Positions 8,070 through 17,401 of a stretch of 64,000 nt of DNA are shown here, in pieces. Each line of letters opens with the position of its first letter. Position 1 is the first letter of the stretch. The position numbers were made by a program, and so were the translations under genes. Origin of the DNA: Candidatus Jordarchaeales archaeon (GTDB lineage: Archaea > Asgardarchaeota > Jordiarchaeia > Jordiarchaeales > Freyrarchaeaceae); the NCBI GenBank assembly GCA_038889235.1, contig JAWAHN010000001.1, positions 592,499-656,498 of the forward strand, in the 5' to 3' direction. A model generated the notes under the pieces. That model did not search any database. It worked only from the letters and a program-made list of their open reading frames with translations, and was not told the origin of the DNA.

Positions 8070-8822
8070 CTATGAGTACATTGCTGGTAGTTCGTACTCC
8101 TGCGACTTGCCCATTCTCTCCATTTCAAGCATCGTCCTCTTCATTAGGTCTCTCATTCTGAGCCTTATTTCCTCTGCTTGTTCCTCAAGTGGTGTTACAT
8201 CTATACCTATGTTTATAACTTTGCTGAGAACTTCGGCTGCAGCTGCAGCGGCTCCGGGATCAGGGTAGTTAGGGTAGCTCTGGGATAGTAGAGTTAAGCA
8301 TGGTATCTTGTACTTCTCGCATTCCGCGATAATCCGCGCGTAAGGTCCAACTATCATTCCTTCCTCGAAAATTTCTATGCCAAATTTCTCCGCAATTTTT
8401 CTTACATCGTCACCTACTGGTATGGCGAAGACTTTTGGTTTATCGATCATCATCCTGTTCGGAACGGGTGTACCCCCTATTGGTAGCACAAGTGAGGCCT
8501 CTTTGAGTTTAACCCATTCACATATTTCGCGTGAAGTGTCATAAATTGCGATTGGTGGGATAGCTATTTCGGACACGAACAAGAGTAAGTCATCCTTTTG
8601 GTATATTCTGAGGGGGTGGTGTGGCTTCCCTTTATGGAGAATCATGATAGGTGGAAATAAATCCGACTCCACGTAGCCTACTTCTTTCATGTTCATTGTT
8701 TGTATCATGTGGTTTACGAGTATGACTCCAACTAAGCCTACGTCTGGCAATCCTATTATAACCTTTGGGTGCTCCACTTTTATGTGATCCGTCTCAACTA
8801 TGTTGACAAGCTTTCTCTCCAA
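8070..8822 (-). CDS. PAC2-family protein (proteasome assembly chaperone-like)
   Basis: A 250-residue member of the PAC2 family, related to proteasome assembly chaperones PbaA/PbaB. Family features seen: PKVIIGLPDVGLVGVILVNHMI (about 19-40, the GxPxxGxVG signature), YVESDLFPP, LLLFVSEIAIPP and VLPIGGTPVPNR. The C-terminus is charged and ends in YELPAMYS; archaeal PbaA ends in an HbYX-type proteasome-binding motif, and here the tail is hydrophobic-Tyr-Ser rather than a clean HbYX. The start is TTG 8822 after a GGGGGAT site. A second PAC2 gene lies at 36065-36898; the two may form a hetero-complex. Confidence 0.9.
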   Translation of the reverse strand: MERKLVNIVETDHIKVEHPKVIIGLPDVGLVGVILVNHMIQTMNMKEVGYVESDLFPPIMILHKGKPHHPLRIYQKDDLLLFVSEIAIPPIAIYDTSREICEWVKLKEASLVLPIGGTPVPNRMMIDKPKVFAIPVGDDVRKIAEKFGIEIFEEGMIVGPYARIIAECEKYKIPCLTLLSQSYPNYPDPGAAAAAAEVLSKVINIGIDVTPLEEQAEEIRLRMRDLMKRTMLEMERMGKSQEYELPAMYS

Positions 8823-8899
8823 TAGCCATCCCCCAAAAAGATTTTCTTCTCATAGCATATTTGAGTGCAGAAAGAGAGTATATCTGTTTTTCTTCGATT

Positions 8900-10351
8900 C
8901 TATTTTCCTTCCAGTCTGGAGAGTATCATTTTGTTCGTGATGTTTGGGTCTGCTCTGCCGCGCGTCTTTCTCATAACTTGTCCAACTAGGAAGTTTACAG
9001 CCCTCCGGTCTTTTTTAGCGTCTTCGACTGCTTTTGGGAATTCGCGGAAAACCTCGTCTACGATTTTTGCTATGAATTCTTCGTCATCTATTTTCAATAG
9101 TCCCTCGTCCTCGACTATTTTACGTGGAGGCTTTCCTGTTCTAACAGCCTCTCTGAGTATCCTCTTAGCGATTTTCGCACTAATTATTCCCTCATCTATC
9201 ATCTTGAGCAAGTCCACGAATTGTTCAACTGTGATGGCCAGTTGGGTTACGTCTAATCCAGTTTCGTTTAAGTTTCTTAGAAGGTCACCCATGATCCAGT
9301 TGGCCAGCTTCTTTGGGTTTGGGTACAATTTGCAACATTCTTCGAAGAAGTCTGCCAGCTTTTTGTTGCTGGTTAGCACCGTGGCGTCGTATTCTGTTAT
9401 CTTGTACTCTGAAATGAAGCGCTCCTTTCTAGCATCTGGAAGTTCAGGCATTTGGGCGGCTATCTTCTTTATCCACTCTTCTGATATCCTTACGGGGACT
9501 AGGTCTGGTTCGGGGAAATAGCGGTAGTCACTTTCAGTTTCTTTAACTCTTAGTGAAACAGTTATCTGCCTGTCTTCATCCCAGTGGCGGGTCTCCTGCA
9601 CGGTGGCGATACCGTGCTTTAACTGTTGCTTCTGCCGAATTATCTCGTATTGAAGGGCACGGTAAACGTCTTTGAAGGAGGAGATGTTCTTTATCTCTAC
9701 CCTGGCTCCACCTTTAATTGATATGTTGGCATCGCACCTCATCGATCCCTGCATGTTCTCGCTTGAAACGCCCAGGTGTTCGAGTATCGACCTCAGTTTT
9801 TGGAGGAAGAAGTAAGCTTCTTCTGGTGTCTTAATGTCGGGTTCAGTCACTATTTCAAGCAAGGCCACGCCAGCTCTGTTGAAGTCAACGAGAGTGTACG
9901 GTGCGGTTGTTATCGTTCCTGGGTAAACAAGGCGAGCCGGATCCTCTTCTAACTGTATACGCCTTATCCTGACTCTCTTTTTTTCTCCATTAACGCTGAA
10001 CTCCACCCATCCGCCTACGGATAGGGGAACGCCTCCAGCTTTATCGTACTGGGAAATCTGAAAGTTTTTTGGTAGATCCACGTAAAAGTAGTTTTTCCTG
10101 AAAAACAACATTTGAGGAGAAATCGAAGAGTTAAGCGCTAAGGCGACCATTATGGCATATTCTACAGCTTTCTTGTTGAGAACGGGTAACGCTCCAGGGT
10201 GCCCTAGACAAACAGGGCAAGTAAGCGTGTTGGGGGGCATACCTCTGTAGTTAGCTGAACACTTACAAAAGAGCTTGGTTTTAAGGGCGGTAAGTTGGAC
10301 GTGAACTTCTAGCCCTATTTTAATATCAAGGTCTTCGTCCATTTTTCTCAC
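8900..10351 (-). CDS. gatB: Asp/Glu-tRNA amidotransferase subunit B (GatB)
   Basis: A 483-residue full-length GatB that phosphorylates the mischarged tRNA-linked Asp or Glu in the GatCAB complex. Signatures: IGLEVHVQL, TCPVCLGHPGALPVLN (zinc cysteines; CKC and CPVC), FYVDLPKNFQISQYDK, RIQLEEDPARL, TLVDFNRAGVALLEIVTEPD, QGSMRCDANISI, and the C-terminal tRNA-binding YqeY-like domain. The start may be GTG 10351 or ATG 10342. The order gatB-gatA-gatC on the minus strand reads C, A, B in transcription. The separate archaeal GatDE system is also present (22489-25817), so GatCAB probably makes Asn-tRNA(Asn). Confidence 0.98.
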   Translation of the reverse strand: MRKMDEDLDIKIGLEVHVQLTALKTKLFCKCSANYRGMPPNTLTCPVCLGHPGALPVLNKKAVEYAIMVALALNSSISPQMLFFRKNYFYVDLPKNFQISQYDKAGGVPLSVGGWVEFSVNGEKKRVRIRRIQLEEDPARLVYPGTITTAPYTLVDFNRAGVALLEIVTEPDIKTPEEAYFFLQKLRSILEHLGVSSENMQGSMRCDANISIKGGARVEIKNISSFKDVYRALQYEIIRQKQQLKHGIATVQETRHWDEDRQITVSLRVKETESDYRYFPEPDLVPVRISEEWIKKIAAQMPELPDARKERFISEYKITEYDATVLTSNKKLADFFEECCKLYPNPKKLANWIMGDLLRNLNETGLDVTQLAITVEQFVDLLKMIDEGIISAKIAKRILREAVRTGKPPRKIVEDEGLLKIDDEEFIAKIVDEVFREFPKAVEDAKKDRRAVNFLVGQVMRKTRGRADPNITNKMILSRLEGK

Positions 10352-10368
10352 ACTCGACTTTCACGCTT

Positions 10369-11826
10369 TCAAATTTCCGGTTTTTTCAAATGGAACCCGG
10401 TTTGTTCTTGAAATGCATAAGCTACTCTGAGTATTTTCTCTTCCTCAAAGAAGCCCCCGATTATTTGAAGGCCAACCGGAAGGCCGTCCACGAAGCCGCA
10501 TGGGACTGATATTGACGGGACCCCCGCCAGATTTACTGGGGCTGTGTCGATGTCTATCATGTACATAACTAGCGGGTCTTCTATCATTTCTCCTATTTTA
10601 AACGGCAGTATGGGCATCGTAGGAGTGACTAGCACATCAAACTTAGATAAAGCCTTCTCGAACTCCCTTTTTATCAAAGTCCTAACTTTTAACGCTTTCA
10701 AGTAGTACTTATCGTAATAACCTGCTGAGAGGGCAAATGTCCCCAAGAGTATTCTGCGTTTTACCTCCTCTCCAAAGCCTTCTCCTCTAGTGGTGGAAAA
10801 AACTTCATTCCAATCTCCATCGCACTCCGCTCTAAAGCCGTACCTTAAACCGTCGAAGCGAGCTAGGTTTGAGCTTGCCTCGGACATAGCTATGAGGTAG
10901 TAGGTTGGAATGGCGTAGTCTAGGTAGGAAATGCTCGTTTCACTGCAAGAAGCACCAAGATCTTCCAGGACGCCTATTGAGTCCATAACAACCTTTTCAA
11001 CCTTTTCGTCAAGCCCCTCGCCGAAGAACTCTTTGGGAACGCCCACTTTGATGCCTTTAATGTCGCATCTGAGATTCTTCGCATAGTCGTGTGGAGGGTA
11101 TGGAGCAGAAGTGCTGTCTCTTGGGTCGTGTCCCGCGATGACGCTAAGAAGAATCGCACAGTCTACTACGTCCTTAGCCATGGGGCCTATCTGCTCTAAA
11201 CTATTAGCGTATGACACTAGGCCGTACCTGCTAACAAGCCCGTATGTTGGTTTTAACCCCACAACCGAGCAGAAACTTGCAGGACATCTTATTGAGCCGC
11301 CCGTATCACTCCCTAGGGCGAGAATCGTTTCGTCTGACGCTAGAGCCGCGGCACTGCCTCCAGATGAGCCACCTGGGACTCTTGTCAAATCCCATGGGTT
11401 ATGGGTGCAGCCAAAGAAGCTGGTTTCCGTGGAGTTACCCATAGCGAACTCATCCATGTTCGTTTTTCCAATTACTATTCCGCCTGCAGCCTCTATTCTC
11501 TCAATGACCGTCGCGTCGTAGGGCGGAAAATAGTTACTAAGTATTTTTGAGCCGCAAGTGGTTAGTTTTCCGCGCGTGCATATGTTATCTTTAATTGCCA
11601 CGGGAATTCCGGCGAGAGGGCCTACTTCTTCCCCTCTCTTAATCTTCTTATCGACGGCTTCTGCTCTTCTTAAAGCGTCATCCTTGAACGTGGAGATGAA
11701 AGCCCTTATCTTACTTTCAACTCTCTTTATGCGCTCGAAGACTTGTTCGACGACGTCAACTGCCGTGACCTCTTGCGTTTTAATCTTACCGACTAATTGA
11801 TGGCACGACAAACGGTTAAGATGCAC
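10369..11826 (-). CDS. gatA: Asp/Glu-tRNA amidotransferase subunit A (GatA)
   Basis: A 485-residue amidase-signature enzyme that releases ammonia from glutamine or asparagine for GatB. The Ser-cisSer-Lys triad is visible: Lys in [11 protein letters not shown] (about residue 77), and the two serines in [33 protein letters not shown] (about 150-180). Length is normal. GTG 11826 follows GAGGAA. It lies 14 bp downstream of gatC and 17 bp upstream of gatB, one operon. Confidence 0.98.
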   Translation of the reverse strand: MHLNRLSCHQLVGKIKTQEVTAVDVVEQVFERIKRVESKIRAFISTFKDDALRRAEAVDKKIKRGEEVGPLAGIPVAIKDNICTRGKLTTCGSKILSNYFPPYDATVIERIEAAGGIVIGKTNMDEFAMGNSTETSFFGCTHNPWDLTRVPGGSSGGSAAALASDETILALGSDTGGSIRCPASFCSVVGLKPTYGLVSRYGLVSYANSLEQIGPMAKDVVDCAILLSVIAGHDPRDSTSAPYPPHDYAKNLRCDIKGIKVGVPKEFFGEGLDEKVEKVVMDSIGVLEDLGASCSETSISYLDYAIPTYYLIAMSEASSNLARFDGLRYGFRAECDGDWNEVFSTTRGEGFGEEVKRRILLGTFALSAGYYDKYYLKALKVRTLIKREFEKALSKFDVLVTPTMPILPFKIGEMIEDPLVMYMIDIDTAPVNLAGVPSISVPCGFVDGLPVGLQIIGGFFEEEKILRVAYAFQEQTGFHLKKPEI

Positions 11827-11840
11827 TTCCTCACACCTTC

Positions 11841-12122
11841 CTAAAGTATTCTTGGCGCTTTAACGAACCCGTTTTCGCTCTCGTGAGCACTTTTTAGGAC
11901 GACTTCTTGCGGGAGGGACTCACCCTCCTCGTCCTCGCGAAAAACGTTGTAGAGGTCTAGGACGTGAAAGGTAGGTTCGACATTTGAAGTATCAACCCTG
12001 CTGATAATGTCGAAATACTCTACTATCTTCCTTAACTGTTGCGCGAACTTTTCTTCTTCATCTTTCGTAAGCTTTATCCTCGCAAGCCATGCCACATGTC
12101 TTATAACTTCTTCCGTGATCAT
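11841..12122 (-). CDS. gatC: Asp/Glu-tRNA amidotransferase subunit C (GatC)
   Basis: A 93-residue subunit that wraps around GatA and GatB and stabilises the complex. The opening [49 protein letters not shown] follows the GatC pattern (vAxLArl-L..EE...f...L..Il.y...l..vDt..vePt). Its ATG overlaps the stop of the Dph6 gene by 4 nt (ATGA), which indicates translational coupling. Confidence 0.96.
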   Translation of the reverse strand: MITEEVIRHVAWLARIKLTKDEEEKFAQQLRKIVEYFDIISRVDTSNVEPTFHVLDLYNVFREDEEGESLPQEVVLKSAHESENGFVKAPRIL

Positions 12123-12805
12123 TTTTCTCCACGCCCCTTTTCCGCTAACCTAGCTTTCTTAACTAAGAGCTGACCCCTGAAATCATCCCAATACGTTTCT
12201 GCATCGACTATTTCAACCCTCTTCTTGTAATAAGGAGCGTCTAACACTAAGGTTTCGTACTCGCCCCCTTCTCCCGCCATGCTCACTCCATACGTCTTCT
12301 TGAGGAGTAGAAGGTCTGCTATGGCTGCGTGATCCAACTTTCTTCCAAGCCAGTTGCGCGTGAACCCCAGCGCGTAAACTCCGCAAAACCTAGCGTCGAA
12401 ACCTAAATTCACTACGTTTAGGAGTAGGAGTGTTTCGTTTATATGCCAGAGTGGGGTGAAGTATTTTAATTCCAACCTTTTACAAACTTTCTCGACGGCT
12501 GTTTTCTGATACTCACTCGAAACAACCCCTGAAACCACGGCGTCTACGTTAATTCTTCCAAGCACCTCCTCTAGTTCACTAATTTCTCGGTCCTTCAACC
12601 CGGAGGAGGGAACGGGGACATAGGGGAGGCCGGCGGCTTCCGCTTGTAGTTTTGTCAACTTTATGTTCGGTACGTGGAACATGTAGCTGTCATCCCTCTC
12701 TGGGATGAAAGAGACAAGTGCCTCGATTTCGAAGTTATTGTTAAGTGCCCATAGTAGGGCTAGGCTCGAGTCTTTTCCACCGCTGAAAAGCACAGCTACT
12801 CTCAA
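12119..12805 (-). CDS. dph6: diphthine-ammonia ligase-type ATP pyrophosphatase (Dph6)
   Basis: About 228 residues. The N-terminal PP-loop VLFSGGKDSSLALLWAL binds ATP; EGGEYETLVLDAPYYKKRV near residue 200 is the family's GExGEyET-LV-D motif. Dph6 performs the last step of diphthamide synthesis on EF2 by amidating diphthine. TTG 12805 is favoured because it opens directly with the first strand (MRVAVLFSGGKDS) with GGTG a few bases upstream; GTG 12814 is the alternative. It is first of the dph6-gatC-gatA-gatB run. Confidence 0.92.
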   Translation of the reverse strand: MRVAVLFSGGKDSSLALLWALNNNFEIEALVSFIPERDDSYMFHVPNIKLTKLQAEAAGLPYVPVPSSGLKDREISELEEVLGRINVDAVVSGVVSSEYQKTAVEKVCKRLELKYFTPLWHINETLLLLNVVNLGFDARFCGVYALGFTRNWLGRKLDHAAIADLLLLKKTYGVSMAGEGGEYETLVLDAPYYKKRVEIVDAETYWDDFRGQLLVKKARLAEKGRGEK

Positions 12806-12846
12806 AATGAACACCGGAATTACTTACGTCACCTTTAAAAAATTTG

Positions 12847-12868
12847 GGACAAGTTTAAATATTTGTCC
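12847..12868. promoter_or_regulatory. inverted repeat enclosing a TATA box, upstream of uS13 operon
   Basis: GGACAA and TTGTCC are perfect 6-bp arms around a 10-nt spacer holding TTTAAATA. It lies in the divergent gap between Dph6 (minus) and uS13 (plus). A factor bound to the arms would cover the TATA box. A second TATA-like stretch (ATTTATTT, about 12890) lies nearer uS13. The regulatory role is inference. Confidence 0.45.
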
Positions 12869-12943
12869 ATCCAAAACATTGAAACGCAAAATTTATTTGA
12901 CCAATATGTTGCTTCATTCCTAAGGCTTCAAGGGTGTTGAGTC

Positions 12944-13399
12944 TTGTCAACGGCAGGATACAGACACATAGTCAGGATAGCTGGGACTGATTTAGATGGC
13001 TCCCACAGGGCGGAGTTTGCGTTAACGTGGATTAAAGGGGTAGGCATGCGTATGGCACGCGCTGTTCTGACAGGGCTGGGCATAGATCCGGATAAGAGAT
13101 TGGGCTTTTTGACAGATGCAGAAGTTAAAAAGATAGAGGAGGTGCTGTCAAACCCAGCGTTGGTCAACATTCCACCCTGGATGTTTAACCGTAGAAAGGA
13201 TCTCGAAACGGGGAAAGACCTCCACCTTACTGGTACAAACTGGGTATTAGCGGTTAAGGAAGATATAGAACTTATGAAAAGAATAAAGTGCTGGAAAGGA
13301 GTGCGCCACGCGCTTGGATTAAAAGTTAGAGGGCAGAGGACTAGGACTACTGGACGCAAGGGTCGCACAGTTGGCGTCCACAGAAAAGTGAAGAAGTAA
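12944..13399 (+). CDS. rps13: ribosomal protein uS13
   Basis: A 151-residue small-subunit head protein contacting the P-site tRNA and 23S rRNA bridges. GYRHIVRIAGTDLDGSHRAEFALTWIKGVGMRMARAV and the C-terminal GQRTRTTGRKGRTVGVHRKVKK are typical of the archaeal/eukaryal form. The start is TTG 12944. First gene of the long plus-strand ribosomal/RNA-polymerase operon. Confidence 0.97.
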   Translation: MSTAGYRHIVRIAGTDLDGSHRAEFALTWIKGVGMRMARAVLTGLGIDPDKRLGFLTDAEVKKIEEVLSNPALVNIPPWMFNRRKDLETGKDLHLTGTNWVLAVKEDIELMKRIKCWKGVRHALGLKVRGQRTRTTGRKGRTVGVHRKVKK

Positions 13400-13418
13400 A
13401 GGCGAAGGGTGTTCTAAA

Positions 13419-13943
13419 ATGGGCGACATAAAAAAGAGAAAGAAGAAGTATATTACTCCGCGTAAGCGTTGGGACAAGGAACGGTTACATGTCGAAACAA
13501 TACTGGTAGGTAAATATGGGTTAAGGAACAAAAGAGAACTTTGGCGAATGGAGGCAATCCTCCGTAAGTTTAGAGAAAGAGCAAGAGAAGCTATAGGACT
13601 ACCAGAGAAAGAAAGAGAAAAACGGAGGAATGAGATTGTCAATAAGCTCTACAAATGGGGTATACTGCCGATGGACGCAACTCTGGATGACGTGTTGACC
13701 TTAACTGTGGAAAACTTCCTTGAAAGACGGCTGCAAAGTGTAGTGGTCGCAAGAGGTCTTGCGAGGACCGTTCACCAAGCTAGGCAATTAATAGTCCACG
13801 GGCACATATCTATTGCTGGGAGAAAGGTCACCCGGCCAGGCTACATAGTTAAGAGGGGAGAAGACGAGTTAATTGAATATTCTCCCAAGTCACCTTTGAG
13901 GAATCCAGATCACCCCTTACGCAAAGCAATAGCAGGGTCGTGA
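13419..13943 (+). CDS. rps4: ribosomal protein uS4
   Basis: A 174-residue 16S rRNA primary binder. It has the archaeal N-terminus with KKKYITPRKRWDKERL and the S4 RNA-binding domain ERRLQSVVVARGLARTVHQARQLIVHGHISIAGRKVTRPGYIV. Located 19 bp after uS13 in the conserved uS13-uS4-uS11-RpoD order. The ATG at 13419 follows AGGGTG. Confidence 0.97.
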   Translation: MGDIKKRKKKYITPRKRWDKERLHVETILVGKYGLRNKRELWRMEAILRKFRERAREAIGLPEKEREKRRNEIVNKLYKWGILPMDATLDDVLTLTVENFLERRLQSVVVARGLARTVHQARQLIVHGHISIAGRKVTRPGYIVKRGEDELIEYSPKSPLRNPDHPLRKAIAGS

Positions 13944-13970
13944 AAACAATGGTGGAAGAGGTGTTGAAGT

Positions 13971-14384
13971 ATGAGTGAAGGTAAGGCTGAGGAAAAGAAG
14001 AAGGCAAAATGGGGTGTTGCCCACATTTACAGCTCGTTTAACGATACGATAATCACGATAACTGACCTTACAGGGGCGGAAACCATAGCTAAGTGTAGTG
14101 GGGGAATGATCGTTGACGCTGATAGGGAAGAAGCGTCACCTTATGCCGCTATGCAAGCGGCCTTTAGAGCGGCAAGGGAAGCCATGGAAAAGGGCATCGT
14201 TGGAATAAATATTAAGGTCAGAGCCCCTGGAGGACATGGTCCAAAGACTCCTGGCCCGGGGGCACAAGCAGCGATTAGAGCGCTTGCTAGGGCAGGTTTG
14301 AGGATTGGAAGGATAGAGGATGTGACACCTATCCCTCACGATGGAACACGGCGTCCTGGCGGAAGAAGAGGACGCAGAGTATAG
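13971..14384 (+). CDS. rps11: ribosomal protein uS11
   Basis: A 137-residue platform protein near the E-site. [51 protein letters not shown] and [55 protein letters not shown] match the family throughout, with the conserved basic tail. The start ATG lies in the run GAAGTATG, preceded by GGAAGAGGTG. Confidence 0.98.
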   Translation: MSEGKAEEKKKAKWGVAHIYSSFNDTIITITDLTGAETIAKCSGGMIVDADREEASPYAAMQAAFRAAREAMEKGIVGINIKVRAPGGHGPKTPGPGAQAAIRALARAGLRIGRIEDVTPIPHDGTRRPGGRRGRRV

Positions 14385-14438
14385 AAACGCCTTAAAAACA
14401 GCTTCAAGCTCCCCCCTTTGTTTCTGGTGGTGGGCTTA

Positions 14439-15257
14439 TTGGATGTTAAAATCCTTAAACTAGAGGGGAATACGCTTCGTTTCATACTGGAAGGCGTGGA
14501 CGTGTCGGTCGCAAACGCCCTCCGCAGAGTGATGTTAGCTGAGGTTCCGACTATGGCTATTGATGAAGTCATAATAATAGAGAACACGTCTCCGATTTTT
14601 GACGAAATGCTAGCCCATAGGTTAGGACTTATCCCGCTTGTTACAGACCTTGAAAGCTATGTCCTTCCCGAAGAGTGTGACTGTAAAGGTGAAGGGTGTG
14701 TTAAATGCATGGTGACGTTTGCATTAGAAAAGGAGGCTGAAGAGGAGGAGGTAATCGCTTATTCTGGCGATTTGCAGTCCCAGGACCCTGTTGTTCGGCC
14801 AGTCAGCGACAAGATTCCGATAGCTAAAATGGCTAGAGGGCAGAAAATTGTTTTAGAGGCACATGCGAAGCTGGGGAAGGGAAAGGTTCATGCGAAGTGG
14901 CAGCCGGTTTCGACATGCGCTTACAAGTACATGCCTATTCTGAACATAGACCATGAAAAATGTGTTAGGTGCAAGGATTGCGTGTTTGCCTGTCCAAGAG
15001 GAATCCTAGCTGTGGAAGGAGACAAGCTTGTCCTGAAAAACATCCTTGATTGCTCACTGTGTAAGTCGTGTGAGGAGGTGTGTCGTTTCGAAGCAATAAA
15101 AGTATCGTGGAATGACAGGGCATTCATTTTCACCGTCGAATCTACAGGCGCTCTTCCTCCGGATAAAATAGTCCATGTGGCGACCGACATACTTTTAAAG
15201 AAACTATCTAAATTCATTGAAGAGTTATCAGTAGCAATTAAGGAGGAAGCACATTGA
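14439..15257 (+). CDS. rpoD: RNA polymerase subunit RpoD (Rpo3) with two 4Fe-4S motifs
   Basis: About 272 residues; the homologue of eukaryal RPB3/AC40 and bacterial alpha, which dimerises with RpoL to nucleate the polymerase. [21 protein letters not shown] and the C-terminal dimerisation motif flank an insert with ferredoxin-like clusters: [12 protein letters not shown] and [11 protein letters not shown] (about residues 165-215), both complete CxxCxxCxxxC sets. There is also a [11 protein letters not shown] group near residue 85. Some archaea keep two clusters, others one or none. TTG 14439 gives [10 protein letters not shown]; its 3' end overlaps eL18 by 4 nt. Confidence 0.96.
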   Translation: MDVKILKLEGNTLRFILEGVDVSVANALRRVMLAEVPTMAIDEVIIIENTSPIFDEMLAHRLGLIPLVTDLESYVLPEECDCKGEGCVKCMVTFALEKEAEEEEVIAYSGDLQSQDPVVRPVSDKIPIAKMARGQKIVLEAHAKLGKGKVHAKWQPVSTCAYKYMPILNIDHEKCVRCKDCVFACPRGILAVEGDKLVLKNILDCSLCKSCEEVCRFEAIKVSWNDRAFIFTVESTGALPPDKIVHVATDILLKKLSKFIEELSVAIKEEAH

Positions 15258-15616
15258 AGGTTACAGGACCCACAGACCCCAACGTTAGAAGGCTGATAGT
15301 TGCCCTTGAAAAGAAGGCGAAGGCTGAGAAAGCAAATATTTGGTTAGATATATCTGAGAGACTTAAGAAGCCTAGGAGACAAAGGGTGGCGGTTAACCTT
15401 TCAAGGATAAACAGGTACACTGAAGATGGAGACGTAGTTGTAGTTCCCGGCAAGGTTCTTGGTTCAGGATACCTTGACCACAGAGTCTGCATTGCAGCAC
15501 TCTCGTTCTCTGAAAGCGCTATAGAGAAGACTAGAAGCGCTGGAGGGGAATGCATATCTATAATGGAACTCATGCGAAGGAATCCCAAAGGAAGCAACGT
15601 CAAAATAATAGCTTAG
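15254..15616 (+). CDS. rpl18e: ribosomal protein eL18
   Basis: A 120-residue large-subunit protein. Features: [86 protein letters not shown], as in archaeal L18e. Begins with TTG after AAGGAGG, and overlaps the rpoD stop (translational coupling). The gap to uL13 is 15 bp. Confidence 0.97.
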   Translation: MKVTGPTDPNVRRLIVALEKKAKAEKANIWLDISERLKKPRRQRVAVNLSRINRYTEDGDVVVVPGKVLGSGYLDHRVCIAALSFSESAIEKTRSAGGECISIMELMRRNPKGSNVKIIA

Positions 15617-15631
15617 AAGGAGGAGTGAAGT

Positions 15632-16075
15632 GTGGAAGCCCCCGTTGTCATAGATGCAACGGATTTAGTCCTCGGACGGATGGCGAGTGTTGTAGCTAAA
15701 CGCCTTCTCAACGGGGAACGCGTTATAATAATAAACGCAGAGAAAGCGGTGATTACAGGAAACCCGAGGTTTATCATAGAAAAGTACAAGAAGTTCCTGG
15801 AAATAAGAACGTTGACTGCCCCGTGGAAGGGACCGGTACACTATAGGAGACCGGACATGCTGGTGAGGCGGACGATAAGAGGAATGCTGCCATGGAAGAA
15901 GGCGCGGGGAAGGGAAGCGTATAAACGGCTGAGAGTTTACATAGGGGTCCCTGAGTTCCTCTCCGGGGTTGAAGCTCAGACTATACCGGATGCTCATATA
16001 AGTAAGAAAACTAACACTAAATTCATTCGTGTCGAGGATGTTTCACGAGAAATAGGTTGGGACATGCGGAGGTAG
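15632..16075 (+). CDS. rpl13: ribosomal protein uL13
   Basis: A 147-residue large-subunit protein. [38 protein letters not shown] and the [28 protein letters not shown] motif are diagnostic. GTG 15632 follows GGAGGAGTG. Placed between eL18 and uS9 as in most archaea. Confidence 0.97.
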   Translation: MEAPVVIDATDLVLGRMASVVAKRLLNGERVIIINAEKAVITGNPRFIIEKYKKFLEIRTLTAPWKGPVHYRRPDMLVRRTIRGMLPWKKARGREAYKRLRVYIGVPEFLSGVEAQTIPDAHISKKTNTKFIRVEDVSREIGWDMRR

Positions 16076-16080
16076 TGGCT

Positions 16081-16506
16081 ATGAGTAAAGTTAAAAAGCC
16101 GCAGCTCAAAGTCGTTGTCACCTCGGGTAAACGTAAAACTGCAATCGCTAGAGCGGTGATAAGGCCTGGTAAGGGAAGAGTCAGGATTAACAAAGTGCCG
16201 CTTCCGCTGATTAAGCCGGACGTTATCCGGTTAAAGATTTCTGAGCCGCTTGTATTGGCAGGGGAGCTTGCAGAACAAGTTGACATAGACGTGGACGTGA
16301 GAGGGGGAGGCGTGATGGGACAGGCTTACGCTGCACGTACAGCGATCGCTCGGGGGCTTCTCGAGTACTCTGGAGGAGATACGCAACTCAAGGAAAGAAT
16401 GCTCAGCTATGATGAGAAAATATTTGTGTCAGATCCAAGAAGGAAGGAACCTAAAAAGTTCGGAGGACGTGGAGCAAGAGACAGAAGACAGAAAAGTTAC
16501 CGGTAA
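16081..16506 (+). CDS. rps9: ribosomal protein uS9
   Basis: A 141-residue small-subunit protein whose C-terminal arginine-lysine tail reaches the P-site. [29 protein letters not shown] and the tail [21 protein letters not shown] are typical. ATG 16081 is preferred over an upstream in-frame ATG (16057) because GGAGG lies 8 nt before it and the upstream extension overlaps uL13. Confidence 0.96.
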   Translation: MSKVKKPQLKVVVTSGKRKTAIARAVIRPGKGRVRINKVPLPLIKPDVIRLKISEPLVLAGELAEQVDIDVDVRGGGVMGQAYAARTAIARGLLEYSGGDTQLKERMLSYDEKIFVSDPRRKEPKKFGGRGARDRRQKSYR

Positions 16507-16540
16507 ACCTATTAATTATTTGTCGTGGAGGTCTTGGAGT

Positions 16541-16759
16541 TTGATTATACCGATTAGATGCTTCACTTGCGGCATGCTTATTGCCGATAAATGGGAAGAG
16601 TTTTCTAGAAGAGTACGTCAGGGGGAAGACCCTAAGACTGTCCTTGATAGTATGGGTTTGAGAAGGTATTGTTGTAGGCGTATGCTTTTAAGTCACATAG
16701 ATTTAATAGATGAAATAATACCGTTCTCACAGAAAATAAAAAAGGAAGAAACCTTCTAG
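16541..16759 (+). CDS. rpoN: RNA polymerase subunit RpoN (Rpo10)
   Basis: A 72-residue zinc-binding subunit, homologue of RPB10. [19 protein letters not shown] carries the first CxxC, and [19 protein letters not shown] the second CC pair; both are invariant in Rpo10. TTG 16541 is chosen because GGAGG lies 9 nt upstream. Next to it some archaea place rpoK and enolase; neither is present here. Confidence 0.97.
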   Translation: MIIPIRCFTCGMLIADKWEEFSRRVRQGEDPKTVLDSMGLRRYCCRRMLLSHIDLIDEIIPFSQKIKKEETF

Positions 16760-16774
16760 GGGAAGTGTTAAAAC

Positions 16775-17386
16775 ATGAGCGAAGCCGAGCTCTTAATACA
16801 GCTTGATAAGTACCTTGCGGCGGGAGTTCACATAGGTACGCAGGTTAAAACGCAATCTATGCTCCCCTTCATCTATAGGGTTCGCCCAGACGGGTTATAT
16901 GTTTTGGACGTGAGGAAAACTGACGAAAGAATTAGAGTGGCGGCGCGTTTCCTCGCACGCTTTGAGCCTTCAAAGATCCTCGTTGTTTCGACTAGGACTT
17001 ACGGACAGCGGCCAGCTAAGAAGTTTGCAGAAATAACGAGAGCTAGGGTTGTAACAGACCGGTTTATTCCGGGAACGCTTACTAACCCAAGCCTTCCGAA
17101 CTACGTTGACGTCGACGTTGTAGTCGTTACAGACCCAAGGACAGACGCACAGGCACTTATAGAGGCGGAAAAGGCGGGCATACCCACTGTGGCGCTTTGC
17201 GACACCGACAATTCAACGTCAAAAGTTGACCTTTGCATACCGACAAATAACAAGGGACGGAAGGCGCTGTCCTTGATATACTGGCTACTGGCGAGACAGG
17301 TTTTAAGGGAGAGGGGTGAACTGCCAGAGGACGGCGAGCTGCAAATTCCTATTGAAGAATTTGAGGCGAAAGTTAAAGCCCAATGA
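16775..17386 (+). CDS. rps2: ribosomal protein uS2
   Basis: A 203-residue small-subunit protein. [53 protein letters not shown]-like [12 protein letters not shown] and [11 protein letters not shown] are characteristic of archaeal uS2. It ends the ribosomal part of the operon; mevalonate kinase begins 15 bp later. Confidence 0.97.
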   Translation: MSEAELLIQLDKYLAAGVHIGTQVKTQSMLPFIYRVRPDGLYVLDVRKTDERIRVAARFLARFEPSKILVVSTRTYGQRPAKKFAEITRARVVTDRFIPGTLTNPSLPNYVDVDVVVVTDPRTDAQALIEAEKAGIPTVALCDTDNSTSKVDLCIPTNNKGRKALSLIYWLLARQVLRERGELPEDGELQIPIEEFEAKVKAQ

Positions 17387-17401
17387 ATTTCGGTGATGTA
17401 A

